From: Nonomuraea turcica
GTDB taxonomy: Bacteria > Actinomycetota > Actinomycetes > Streptosporangiales > Streptosporangiaceae
Reading direction: 5' to 3'
Length of the DNA stretch: 64,000 nt
Assembly: GCF_030718205.1 (NCBI RefSeq)
Contig: NZ_JAUZQF010000010.1
Coordinates: 186,001 to 250,000, forward strand
Shown here: positions 15,319 to 23,540 of the stretch, one piece after another
Position numbering within the stretch: position 1 is the first letter of the stretch
How the letters are laid out: every line of letters starts with the position of its first letter
Notes under the pieces: generated by a model
Databases searched by the model: none
Told to the model about the DNA's origin: nothing
The model's input: the letters and a program-made list of their open reading frames with translations, nothing else
Made by a program: the position numbers and the translations under genes

Positions 15319-17262
15319 TCACGGTCCGCTGGGCGCGACGGACGTGTCCAGGAGGTCGTCCGTCCCGTCCGGCCAGGTCACACGGGCGAGCGCCGGGCCG
15401 TCCCAGGACAGGACCGGCGACCGGTCCGGCTCCTGACCACCGAGGAACACCGCCACGTCGTACCAGATGTCCGGCCGCGCCGGCGCGGTGGTGGCGCACC
15501 AGGGCACGAGCGTCCACGGTGCGAGCGGCGAGCAGTCCTGGGCGGAGAGCACACCGCACAGGTCCAGCCCTGGTCCCGCCATGACGCGCGCGTGCATGGT
15601 GCCGTTCGACACGGCGGGCAGGTCGCCCTGGACGGGGTCGGCGGCGGGGAGCGGCCATCCGCCGACACGCAGCCGGCCGGGCTCCACCCCGGTGGCCCGC
15701 ACCCGGACCAGGCGCAGCTCCCAGGGCCCGCGCACGGCGGAGAGCAGCTCCAGCCACGGCCCCAGGCGTACCGTCCCTGGCCGCCCGTAACCGTGGTCCC
15801 CGCGAGCCTCGCCCTCCGGGGTGACCCAGTGGGCCTGCCAGCGTGAGGCCCCGATCGCCGTTCCCGAGGGGAGGCGGTCGAGGAGGAGTGTCTCGAATCC
15901 CGTGCGGTGGCTCGGCCGCCCGTCCTCGTCCAGGAGCACGACCGACTGGTCGAAGGGGTCGGCGGCGTGCTCACCTGCGAGCGCGGGCGAGGTGGCAGTC
16001 GAATAGCCCAGCCGCGCGTACAGGGGCGAGTCGGTCAGGTGCGTCCCCGGGTGGGAGTGGTCGGTGCCGTGGTTGATCACCCGTACGACGCCGTCGCCCC
16101 GGGTGCCGCTGACCAGCCAGCCCGGCGCGCGGACGACTCGCTGGTAGTCGCCGGACTCGATCGGCAGCGGCTCCTCCACGGCCGTCCACACCGGATGGTC
16201 GGCAGGCAGGGACAGGCCGAAGAAGCCCTTGGCCGCCCAGTACGGCGAGCCGGGCCCGGAGTAGGACTGGGCGATCGGGGGCCAGGCTCCGTGCCAGCCC
16301 AGGGTCAGGACTCCGTCCTCGTCCGGCGCCCCGCGTTCGGTGAAGTGGCGGGCGATGCCGGAGGCGGCGCGGCGCAGCAACCCGGGGCCCGGCGTGGCGA
16401 TCCCCGCCCGGGCGCCGGTCCAGAACTGGGTGGCGGCGGCGAACCGGTAGGTCAGGCTGCGTCCCTGGACCAGCGGGGATCCGTCCGCGCCGACGAGGTG
16501 GACGGCGTCGTGCAGGTAGCGTTCGAGCCGCTCCAGGTAGAGCGGTCGCCGTGAATCCGCCGCCGGATCCCCGGCCGCCATCTCGCTCCACATCAGCGGA
16601 TAGAACTGCAGCGCCCATCCGGCGTAATGGTCATAGGCGCGCTCGGCGCCGTCGGCGTACCAGCCATCCTCCCTGGCGAAGCCGTCGGTGAACGCGAGGC
16701 CTTCCTCGATGTCCTTGCGCTCGAAGGGACCCCCGACGGAGGCGAGGAACTGCTCGACCACGATCTGGAACCAGATCCAGTTGATCGGCGGGTAGTCCGA
16801 GCCGATCGCGGGCGCGAGGTAGTCGACGACCTGCTCCTGCACGATCGGGTCGAGCCGGTCCCACAACCACGGCCTCGTCAGGTGGAGCACCAGTGCGAGG
16901 GACGCGGCCTCGACCTTCGCCTGGCCGTGCTCGTCGAGGCGCACCCAGCGCTCGGGTGAGCGGGGGTCCGTGCCGGTGGCAAGGCCCTGCGCGTACCACT
17001 CCATCAGGCCGAGCGGATCATGCCCGCCCTCGCCCGCGACCCGGAACCCGGCCGCCAGGAACGTGCGCGCGAAGCCTTCCAGCGCGTCGACGTCGGGCCC
17101 GTACCCGCCCGGCGGGCCGGGGAAGGAGATCCGGGCATGGGACGCCGAGGCGTACCGCCGGGCGGACAGGAGGAGATGGTCGGCGAGTGCCGCCCAGTGG
17201 TTCCTGGTCCATCCGGTGTGGGGCGAGAGCCGCAGGTCGTCGAACTCCCGCAGCATGAGCAT
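15319..17262 (-). CDS. DUF2264 family protein
   Basis: A 647-residue protein matching DUF2264: WAALADHLLLSARRYAS, FPGPPGGYG, DALEGFARTFLAAGFRVAGEGG and EWYAQGLATGTDP near the N-terminus, then INWIWFQIVVEQFLASVGG. The fold is an alpha/alpha toroid plus a beta-sandwich, like heparinase-type lyases, and members sit in polysaccharide utilisation loci; no reaction is established to my knowledge. There is no signal peptide. AGGAGG precedes the ATG. It is divergent from the dehydrogenase/ABC operon and shares its promoter region. Confidence 0.85.
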   Translation of the reverse strand: MLMLREFDDLRLSPHTGWTRNHWAALADHLLLSARRYASASHARISFPGPPGGYGPDVDALEGFARTFLAAGFRVAGEGGHDPLGLMEWYAQGLATGTDPRSPERWVRLDEHGQAKVEAASLALVLHLTRPWLWDRLDPIVQEQVVDYLAPAIGSDYPPINWIWFQIVVEQFLASVGGPFERKDIEEGLAFTDGFAREDGWYADGAERAYDHYAGWALQFYPLMWSEMAAGDPAADSRRPLYLERLERYLHDAVHLVGADGSPLVQGRSLTYRFAAATQFWTGARAGIATPGPGLLRRAASGIARHFTERGAPDEDGVLTLGWHGAWPPIAQSYSGPGSPYWAAKGFFGLSLPADHPVWTAVEEPLPIESGDYQRVVRAPGWLVSGTRGDGVVRVINHGTDHSHPGTHLTDSPLYARLGYSTATSPALAGEHAADPFDQSVVLLDEDGRPSHRTGFETLLLDRLPSGTAIGASRWQAHWVTPEGEARGDHGYGRPGTVRLGPWLELLSAVRGPWELRLVRVRATGVEPGRLRVGGWPLPAADPVQGDLPAVSNGTMHARVMAGPGLDLCGVLSAQDCSPLAPWTLVPWCATTAPARPDIWYDVAVFLGGQEPDRSPVLSWDGPALARVTWPDGTDDLLDTSVAPSGP

Positions 17263-17336
17263 GGGTCCTCCTGGCCGTGATCGCGCACGTTAACGTCTCC
17301 GTTTCGTACCATGCCGAACGCTCTTTGGTACGAGAC

Positions 17337-17351
17337 CGATCAATATCGATC
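17337..17351. promoter_or_regulatory. candidate DeoR-type operator in the divergent promoter region
   Basis: CGATCAATATCGATC shares twelve defined positions with the site at 12110-12124. It lies between the DUF2264 gene and the dehydrogenase/ABC operon, where one regulator could control both. TGATCA also occurs twice at 17398-17413 (TGATCA-N4-TGATCA). Confidence 0.5.
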
Positions 17352-17421
17352 AGATAACGTGATCGTTCTGATTAACGAGGTATTGACGTGATTGTAATGA
17401 TCAGACATGATCAGCGGCACT

Positions 17422-17435
17422 GGTAAGCGCTTGCC
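17422..17435. promoter_or_regulatory. LacI-family operator-like site before the dehydrogenase/ABC operon
   Basis: GGTAAGCGCTTGCC is the second copy of the AAGCGCTT-core dyad seen at 8367-8380. It ends just before the GGAAGGA ribosome-binding site of the dehydrogenase, a typical roadblock or start-overlapping operator position. Confidence 0.6.
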
Positions 17436-17448
17436 CGGAAGGACACTG

Positions 17449-18456
17449 GTGAGACGACCCCCTGCCCTGCTGGTCATGGACCCCGCGAAGTTCAGCGTGC
17501 AGTTCCACGAGCCGCAGCTTCGCCGGTTGCACGACCTGGTCGAGGTGGGCGATCCGATCGTGACCGCGGACCTCGACGCACCCTCCGTGCGCCGCCGGTT
17601 GCGCGACGTCGAGGTGCTGGTGACTTCGTGGGGCTGCCCGCCGCTGACGACCGAGCGGCTGGCCGACGCGCCACGGCTGCGGGCGATCTTTCACTGCGCG
17701 GGCACGGTCCGCACGTTCGTCACCGACGAGGTGTGGCGGCGCGGGATCCTCGTCACCAACGCCGCCGACGAGAACGCGATCCCGGTGGCCGAGTTCACCC
17801 TTGCGGCGGTGATCTTCGCCGGGAAGAAGGCTCCGTTCCTCGCCCAGGACGCCCGCCGGCTGCGCGCGGACTGGTCCTACTCCGCCGGTCGCGGGGAGCT
17901 GACCAACCGCGGGCGCACGATCGGCGTCGTCGGCTTCTCCCGGGTGGGGCGCCGGGTCGTCGACCGGCTCCGCAGTCTGGAGGTGGACGTCCTCGTCGCC
18001 GATCCCTATGCCGACCCGGCCGCGGTGAGCGCGCTGGGCGCCCGGCTGCTCCCGCTGCCCGAGTTGCTGCCGCGTTGTGACGTGCTCACGCTGCACGTCC
18101 CGGAGCTGCCGTCCACCCAGCACCTCATCGGAGCGCCCGAACTCGCCCTGCTGCGTGACGGGACCACCATCATCAACACCGCGCGCGGCGCCGTCCTGGA
18201 CACCGCGGCCCTGGAGCGGGAGTGCGCCCAAGGCCGGCTCGACGCGATCCTCGACGTCACCGACCCCGAGCCCCTGCCCGCCACCTCACTGCTGTACGAC
18301 CTGCCCAATGTCATGATCACCCCCCACATCGCCGGATCTCTGGGATCGGAGACCCGGCGGATGAGTGAGAGCGCGCTCGACGAGCTCGAACGCTACCTGT
18401 CCGGTCAGCCGCCCCGCGCGGCCGTGACCCCCGACGACTTCATGGTGAGCGCCTGA
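17449..18456 (+). CDS. D-isomer-specific 2-hydroxyacid dehydrogenase
   Basis: A 335-residue NAD(P)-dependent oxidoreductase. The dinucleotide site is GRTIGVVGFSRVGRRVVD; catalytic Arg, Glu and His lie in NTARGAVLD, VTDPEPLP and MITPHIAGS. I start at GTG 17449, 5 nt after GGAAGGA; an upstream ATG at 17407 would place the LacI-like operator inside the coding region. It begins the operon encoding the sugar importer, so it probably reduces or oxidises a hydroxy/keto acid from uronide breakdown. Substrate not determined. Confidence 0.88.
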   Translation: MRRPPALLVMDPAKFSVQFHEPQLRRLHDLVEVGDPIVTADLDAPSVRRRLRDVEVLVTSWGCPPLTTERLADAPRLRAIFHCAGTVRTFVTDEVWRRGILVTNAADENAIPVAEFTLAAVIFAGKKAPFLAQDARRLRADWSYSAGRGELTNRGRTIGVVGFSRVGRRVVDRLRSLEVDVLVADPYADPAAVSALGARLLPLPELLPRCDVLTLHVPELPSTQHLIGAPELALLRDGTTIINTARGAVLDTAALERECAQGRLDAILDVTDPEPLPATSLLYDLPNVMITPHIAGSLGSETRRMSESALDELERYLSGQPPRAAVTPDDFMVSA

Positions 18457-18494
18457 GCCCTGAGACCGGCTCAATCGAAAGGAGACCGGAGCAA

Positions 18495-19793
18495 ATGACC
18501 GCTTCGAACACGCCAGCAAGGGTGCGCCACCCCCTCGTGAGGACGCTGAGCGCCGCCGCCGCGCTTTCGCTCGCGCTCACCGCCTGCGGCGGGTCGTCGG
18601 AGCCCGCGAGCGGCGGCGACGGAAACGTCACGCTGAGCGTCACGGTGTGGAACATGGCCAAGACCCCCGAGTTCAAGGCGCTCTTTGACGCCTTCGAGGC
18701 GGCGAACCCCGGCATCAAGATCAAGCCGGTGGACATCCTCGCCGACGACTACGCCGAGAAGGTCACCACGATGCTCGCCGGTGGTGACAAGACCGACGTG
18801 ATCACGATGAAGAACGTCACCGACTACTCGCGTTACTCCAGCCGCGGGCAGCTCCAGGAGCTCACCGACCTGGCCAAGTCGGGCGACGCCGCGAACCTGG
18901 CGGGCCTGGACGCGTTCAACGTCGGTGAGAAGTACTTCGCGCTGCCGTACCGGCAGGACTTCTGGCTGCTCTATTACAACAAGACGTACTTCGACAAGGC
19001 CGGCGTCAAGGCTCCCGAGACCCTGACCTGGGACGAGTACGCCAAGCTCGCGCAGCAGCTCACCAAGGACGAAGGCGGCAAGAAGGTCTACGGCACCTAC
19101 CACCACACCTGGCGGTCGGTGGTGCAGGCCATCTCCGCGGCCCAGACCGGCGGCGACCAGCTCAGCGGCGAATACTCCTTCTTCACCGACCAGTACAACG
19201 TGGCACTCGGGGTGCAGAAGTCCGGCTCGACCCTCGACTTCGGCACCGCGACCGCGCAGAAGTCGGACTACAAGACGCTGTTCGAGACCGGGGCCACGGC
19301 CATGCTGCCCATGGGCACCTGGTACATCTCCGCCCTCTTGGACGCCAAGAAGAACGGCAAGACCGACGTCGAGTGGGCGCTGGCCCCGATGCCGCAGCGC
19401 CCGGGCGGCTCGGGGGTGACGACCTTCGGCTCGCCGACCGCCTTCGCCGTCAACAAGAAGGCCGAGCACGCTGACGCCGCCAAGAAGTTCGTGCAGTTCG
19501 CGGCCGGCAAGGCGGGCGCCGAGGCGATCAGCAAGGTGGGCGTGGTGCCGGCGCTGCAGAGCCCGGAGATCACCAGCGCCTACTTCGCGCTCGACGGCAT
19601 GCCCACTGACGAGGTGTCCAAGAAGGCGTTCGAGCCGGACAAGGTCAATCTCGAGATGCCGGTCAGCGAGAACACCTCCGACATCGACACCATCCTCAAG
19701 GAGGAGCACGAGCTCATCATGGTCGGCGACAAGTCGGTCGCCGACGGCATCAAGTCGATGAACGAGCGCGTCAAGAGCGAAGTGCTCAACTAA
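18495..19793 (+). CDS. ABC sugar transporter substrate-binding lipoprotein
   Basis: A 432-residue extracellular solute-binding protein (family 1, CUT1 importers). The signal peptide ends in the lipobox LTAC with Cys31. The mature part starts VTLSVTVWNMAKTPEFKALFDAFE and includes YRQDFWLLYYNKTYFDKAGV and GATAMLPMGTWYISAL, as expected for oligosaccharide-binding proteins. AAAGGAGA precedes the ATG. It is the receptor of the importer formed with the next two genes. Confidence 0.92.
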   Translation: MTASNTPARVRHPLVRTLSAAAALSLALTACGGSSEPASGGDGNVTLSVTVWNMAKTPEFKALFDAFEAANPGIKIKPVDILADDYAEKVTTMLAGGDKTDVITMKNVTDYSRYSSRGQLQELTDLAKSGDAANLAGLDAFNVGEKYFALPYRQDFWLLYYNKTYFDKAGVKAPETLTWDEYAKLAQQLTKDEGGKKVYGTYHHTWRSVVQAISAAQTGGDQLSGEYSFFTDQYNVALGVQKSGSTLDFGTATAQKSDYKTLFETGATAMLPMGTWYISALLDAKKNGKTDVEWALAPMPQRPGGSGVTTFGSPTAFAVNKKAEHADAAKKFVQFAAGKAGAEAISKVGVVPALQSPEITSAYFALDGMPTDEVSKKAFEPDKVNLEMPVSENTSDIDTILKEEHELIMVGDKSVADGIKSMNERVKSEVLN

Positions 19794-19804
19794 GGACCGG
19801 CCCG

Positions 19805-19832
19805 GGCGGGCCTGGAGACCTCCAAGCCCGCC
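19805..19832 (+). promoter_or_regulatory. intercistronic hairpin between binding protein and permease genes
   Basis: GGCGGGCCTGGAG (19805-19817) pairs with CTCCAAGCCCGCC (19820-19832) with one mismatch. There is no following T-run. Such hairpins after binding-protein genes commonly protect the upstream mRNA, raising binding protein relative to permease; that role is inferred. Confidence 0.55.
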
Positions 19833-19862
19833 ACGTGTCGCCGCAGGTCCTGCAGGAGAAGG

Positions 19863-20789
19863 ATGGCCATGGCTCACGTTGCAACACCACCGGCGCCCAC
19901 CGCCCCGCCTCACCGCCGGCGGGCCTGGCGCGACATCCTCGTCGGGTGGAGCTTCATCCTCCCGAACTTCGTCGGCTTCGCCCTGTTCACGCTTCTGCCG
20001 ATGCTCGCGGCCTTCGCCCTGGCGTTCCTGGACTGGGACTCCTACAGCACGCCGGAGTGGGTGGGGCTGGAGAACTTCCAGCAGCTGTGGGCGGATGAGA
20101 ACTTCCACGTCGCCCTACGCAACACGCTCTACTACGCCGCGGGCCACATCCCGTTGACGCTGGTGGCGGCGCTCGGCCTGGCCATCGCGCTCAACCGGAA
20201 ACTGCGCGGGGTGGCGTTCTTCCGCACCGCGGCGTTCTTCCCGTACATCACCTCGCTGGTCGCCGTGGCGATCGTGTGGAACACGTTGTTCAACCCGACG
20301 GCGGGGCCGATCAACCAGGTCCTCGAAGCGCTCGGCGTGGCGAACCCGCCCAAGTGGGTGGCCAGCACGGACTGGGCGATGCCGTCCGTGATCATCACCA
20401 GCGTGTGGCGGGACATGGGGTACTACATGGTGCTCTACCTGGCCGGGCTGCAGACCATCCCCAAGGAGTATTACGAGGCGGCGCGCGTGGACGGCGCGAG
20501 CGCCTGGCAGCGGTTCTGGAACATCACGCTGCCGTGCCTGCGGCCCACGACGTTCTTCGTCATCGTCATGCTGACGATCCAGAGTTTCAAGGTCCTCGAC
20601 CTCATCGTGGTCATGACCGACGGCGGCCCGGGCCGCAGCACGCTGGTGCTGGCCCAGCTCGTCTACCGGGAAGGCATCACCGAAGGAAAGTTCGGCTACT
20701 CCTCGGCGGTCGCCCTGGTGCTGTTCGTCATCGTGCTCACCGTCACCGTCGTCCAGTTCCGTATCAACGAGCGGAGGAGCGCCCGATGA
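19863..20789 (+). CDS. ABC sugar transporter permease (CUT1, MalF-like)
   Basis: A 308-residue inner-membrane permease with six predicted helices. The EAA loop that docks the ATPase is EYYEAARVDGASAWQRFWNITLP. AGGAGAAGG lies just before the ATG. It overlaps the next permease gene by 4 nt. No ATPase gene is present in the locus, so a shared MsmK/UgpC-type ATPase encoded elsewhere is expected. Confidence 0.92.
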   Translation: MAMAHVATPPAPTAPPHRRRAWRDILVGWSFILPNFVGFALFTLLPMLAAFALAFLDWDSYSTPEWVGLENFQQLWADENFHVALRNTLYYAAGHIPLTLVAALGLAIALNRKLRGVAFFRTAAFFPYITSLVAVAIVWNTLFNPTAGPINQVLEALGVANPPKWVASTDWAMPSVIITSVWRDMGYYMVLYLAGLQTIPKEYYEAARVDGASAWQRFWNITLPCLRPTTFFVIVMLTIQSFKVLDLIVVMTDGGPGRSTLVLAQLVYREGITEGKFGYSSAVALVLFVIVLTVTVVQFRINERRSAR

Positions 20790-21685
20790 CCGCGCTGCAC
20801 GATGCTCCCCCGGCCGCCGCCCGGCCACGCCCGCCGGCAGCACCCGAGGACGGGGACCGCTCCGGCGGGAGCCCCATCCGCAAGGCGCTGGCCTACCTCT
20901 CGCTCACCGTCGTCACGCTGATCGTGCTCGTGCCCTTCGCCTGGATGGTGTCGTCCTCGCTGAAGCGGGACAACGAGGTCTTCGCGATCCCCATGCAGTG
21001 GATCCCGCAGGAGCTGCGCTGGTCGAACTTCGTGGAGATCTGGGACCGCATCCCGCTGCTGACCTACCTGGGCAACTCGGCGTTCCTGTCCCTGACGATC
21101 ACGCTGCTGCAGCTGCTCACCGGGAGCTTCGCGGCCTACGGGTTCTCCAAGGTGCGCTTCCCCGGCCGGGACGCGTTGTTCCTCGCCTACATCGCCACCA
21201 TCGCCGTGCCGTGGCAGGCGTACATGGTGCCGCAGTACATCATGATGCAGCAGGCCGAACTGACGAACACCTACTGGGCGATCATCCTGCTGCAGGCGTT
21301 CGGCGCGTTCGGCGTGTTCCTCATGCGCCAGTACTACATGTCCATCCCGGACGACCTGTGCGAAGCGGCCCGGATCGACGGGCTGAGCGAATACGGCATC
21401 TACTGGCGGATCATCCTGCCGCTGTCCAAGCCGGCGCTCGCCAGCCTGGCGCTGCTCACCTTCGTCAACACGTGGAACGACTACATGGGGCCGTTCATCT
21501 ACCTGACGGACAACGAGCTGTGGACCGTGCAGCTCGGGCTGCGTTCCTTCGTCGGGCAGTACGACGCCGACTACGCGATGATGATGACCGGCGCGGTGCT
21601 GTCGGTGCTGCCGATCCTGGTCATCTTCCTGGTGGGGCAGCGTTACTTCATCCGCGGCATCGCGACGAGCGGGCTGAAGGGATGA
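20786..21685 (+). CDS. ABC sugar transporter permease (CUT1, MalG-like)
   Basis: A 299-residue permease; start ATG 20786 overlaps the previous stop (ATGA). After a polar Ala/Pro-rich N-terminus there are six membrane helices and the EAA loop LCEAARIDGLSEYGIYWRIILP. It ends FIRGIATSGLKG, the usual MalG-type terminus. It forms the transmembrane pair with the preceding gene. Confidence 0.92.
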   Translation: MTALHDAPPAAARPRPPAAPEDGDRSGGSPIRKALAYLSLTVVTLIVLVPFAWMVSSSLKRDNEVFAIPMQWIPQELRWSNFVEIWDRIPLLTYLGNSAFLSLTITLLQLLTGSFAAYGFSKVRFPGRDALFLAYIATIAVPWQAYMVPQYIMMQQAELTNTYWAIILLQAFGAFGVFLMRQYYMSIPDDLCEAARIDGLSEYGIYWRIILPLSKPALASLALLTFVNTWNDYMGPFIYLTDNELWTVQLGLRSFVGQYDADYAMMMTGAVLSVLPILVIFLVGQRYFIRGIATSGLKG

Positions 21686-22395
21686 GCGGGCACGACGCCG
21701 GCTCTGCGGTTCGCCGTCTGCTCCGCCCGGCCGAACAGGCGACGTACGAGAAGGTCTTCTCCACCGTTTACGTCGGTCTCATGACGAACGTCCTGCTCGC
21801 CGTCGCCTGCGCGCCGCTCCTGGCGGCACTCGCGATCGTGCGGGACCCGCTGGCGTCGTGGCCGTTCTTCACCGTGCTGTCGTCGCTGTGCGCGCCCGCG
21901 CTGGCCGGGGCGTTCAGCTGCTTCGCCGCGCTGAGCGACGGCTCGACCGCCGTCTTCCGCACGTTCTGGAGGGGCTACCGCCGCTGTGCCGCCCGCGCGC
22001 TGCTGCTCTGGGGGGCCGGCGCCGCAGCCGTGAGCATGCTGACCGTGGACGCCGTCATCGTGGCGCGCACCACCTGGGGGCCGGCGCTCGCGCCGTTCTT
22101 CGCCACGGCGGCGGCCCTGGTCGCGGCCGTGATCTGGGCCTCGCTGGTGCTGCTGGCCGAGCCCAGGAACGAGCCCGTACGACTGCGCGACCTCGTGCGG
22201 CCCAGCCTTTACCTGGTGGCGCGGCGCTGGTATCTGGCCGCAGTCAGCATCGCCGTGCTCGTGCTGGCCGCGGCCGTCATCCTGGTCAAGCCGGTGATCG
22301 GCCTCCTGGTGTTGTGCTCGCCCCTCCTGTACGTGGCGTGGGCCACGACCAGGTTCGTCGTCGCCCCGCTCCTGCCGGAGTCCACCGGGCGCTGA
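21682..22395 (+). CDS. YesL-like (DUF624) integral membrane protein
   Basis: A 237-residue membrane protein with about five to six helices, starting at ATG 21682 in overlap with the permease stop. Position and topology match YesL/DUF624 proteins, which accompany CUT1 importers in rhamnogalacturonan and uronide loci (for example VYVGLMTNVLLAVACAPLLAAL). The role is unknown; an accessory function in transport is inferred from synteny. Confidence 0.75.
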   Translation: MSGHDAGSAVRRLLRPAEQATYEKVFSTVYVGLMTNVLLAVACAPLLAALAIVRDPLASWPFFTVLSSLCAPALAGAFSCFAALSDGSTAVFRTFWRGYRRCAARALLLWGAGAAAVSMLTVDAVIVARTTWGPALAPFFATAAALVAAVIWASLVLLAEPRNEPVRLRDLVRPSLYLVARRWYLAAVSIAVLVLAAAVILVKPVIGLLVLCSPLLYVAWATTRFVVAPLLPESTGR

Positions 22396-22417
22396 GAGTC
22401 GCCCGCCTGCCGGCGAG

Positions 22418-22721
22418 TCAGTCTCCCTTCGTGACGGGGACCGACGAGAACGGCGCCATCGCGAACCTCACCAGCTGCTGCCGATAGCTCATGTCGGGGC
22501 GCCGGACGACGAGATACCGGACCGTGCGGATGTAGGACGCCAGGGCGTCGATCGCGACCAGCTGCGACGGCTGGTGCACAGAGGCGAACGGCGAGACCGC
22601 CCGCCACGATGACGCCGAGCGCGATCGCGAATTGCCACATCGATGTGAATGTATAGGTAAGGCCGGTGACGGCCAGCGCGCTTGCCGCAGCGCCTACTTT
22701 ATGTCCCCCTATGTGATCCAT
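22418..22721 (-). pseudogene. small membrane ORF with probable frameshift, or two tiny overlapping genes
   Basis: From ATG 22721 a frame encodes MDHIGGHKVGAAASALAVTG then a hydrophobic helix (FAIALGVIVAGGLAV), resembling tiny actinobacterial peptides with an LAxTG-like motif and one membrane segment. A second minus-strand frame, open to a TGA at 22418, encodes QPSQLVAIDALASYIRTV and RRPDMSYRQQLVRFAM with almost all codons ending in G or C, so it is very probably coding. It has only a weak GTG start at 22579. Either one gene frameshifted near 22590-22600, or two overlapping genes. I do not recognise the second product. Nothing else is seen in the 22396-22823 gap. Confidence 0.5.
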
Positions 22722-22823
22722 CTCGGCACGTTAGCCCCGAGCGCGGTAATAGACCTGGCAAGGCTGAGTATGTACGCGCCTGCGGCAATAACCCGGCTGC
22801 CGACCGACAAATGCGATATGTCA

Positions 22824-23462
22824 TCAAATTTGATAGGGCGACTCAGTGGCATGTTCGCCGATGAGGGGGACGAACTGCGCGGGCGTCACGGTTCGCTGCG
22901 GCTCCAGGCTGCCGTGCCGCTTGGTGAACAGCGTGACGAGGTCGGCCACACCCGCCGCGATGGGCATGACCAGACGGCCGCCCTCCACGAGCTGCTCGGC
23001 CAGCGGGGCGGGCACCTCGGCGGCCGTGGCGGAGACGACGACCGCGTCGAAGGGAGCGTGCTCGGGCAGGCCGGCGGTGCCGTCGCCGACCACCACCTCG
23101 GCGTTGGTCACGCCCACCGCGGCGAGATTGGCCCGTGCGTGTTCGGCCAGGTCGGCGTAGCGCTCCACCGAGTACACGCGGTCGGCCAAGTGCGCCAGCA
23201 GGGCGGTCTGGTAGCCGTACCCGGTGCCGATCTCCAGCACCGTATCGTCGTCCGTCAGCATCAGCGCGTCGATCATCTGGGCGACCAGGGACGGCTGCGA
23301 GGTGGGCTGCCCGTGGCCGATGGGGATAGGCGTGTCCTGCTCGGCACGCCCGGCCGAGCGCGGCGGCACGAAGTGCTCGCGCGGCGTGGCGGCGACCGCG
23401 GCCAGCAGGCGGGGATCCGTCATCCCCATCTGCCGGATGATCTCCACCAGATTCCTGCCCAT
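22824..23462 (-). CDS. pcm: protein-L-isoaspartate O-methyltransferase
   Basis: A 212-residue SAM methyltransferase that repairs isoaspartyl residues. Family markers: VPPRSAGRAEQDTPIPIGHGQPTSQP (substrate loop with the conserved TSQPS), VLEIGTGYGYQTALLA (SAM motif I), VYSVERYADL and the product strand GRLVMPIA. I start at the ATG at 23462, with GGAAGG just upstream, rather than the GTG at 23483. The stop lies in a palindrome ATCAAATTTGAT. Confidence 0.88.
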   Translation of the reverse strand: MGRNLVEIIRQMGMTDPRLLAAVAATPREHFVPPRSAGRAEQDTPIPIGHGQPTSQPSLVAQMIDALMLTDDDTVLEIGTGYGYQTALLAHLADRVYSVERYADLAEHARANLAAVGVTNAEVVVGDGTAGLPEHAPFDAVVVSATAAEVPAPLAEQLVEGGRLVMPIAAGVADLVTLFTKRHGSLEPQRTVTPAQFVPLIGEHATESPYQI

Positions 23463-23540
23463 GACCTTCCGCTCCCCAGGCACCTGGGAATCACACCTGC
23501 TCAGGGCCCAAAGCGGTGGCGCGGCGTGTGCCCCGTCCCG

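Noticed and set aside
18471..20108. 545-codon minus-strand frame
   Set aside because: It is antisense to the ABC binding-protein gene, which has a lipobox and family motifs; typical high-GC shadow.
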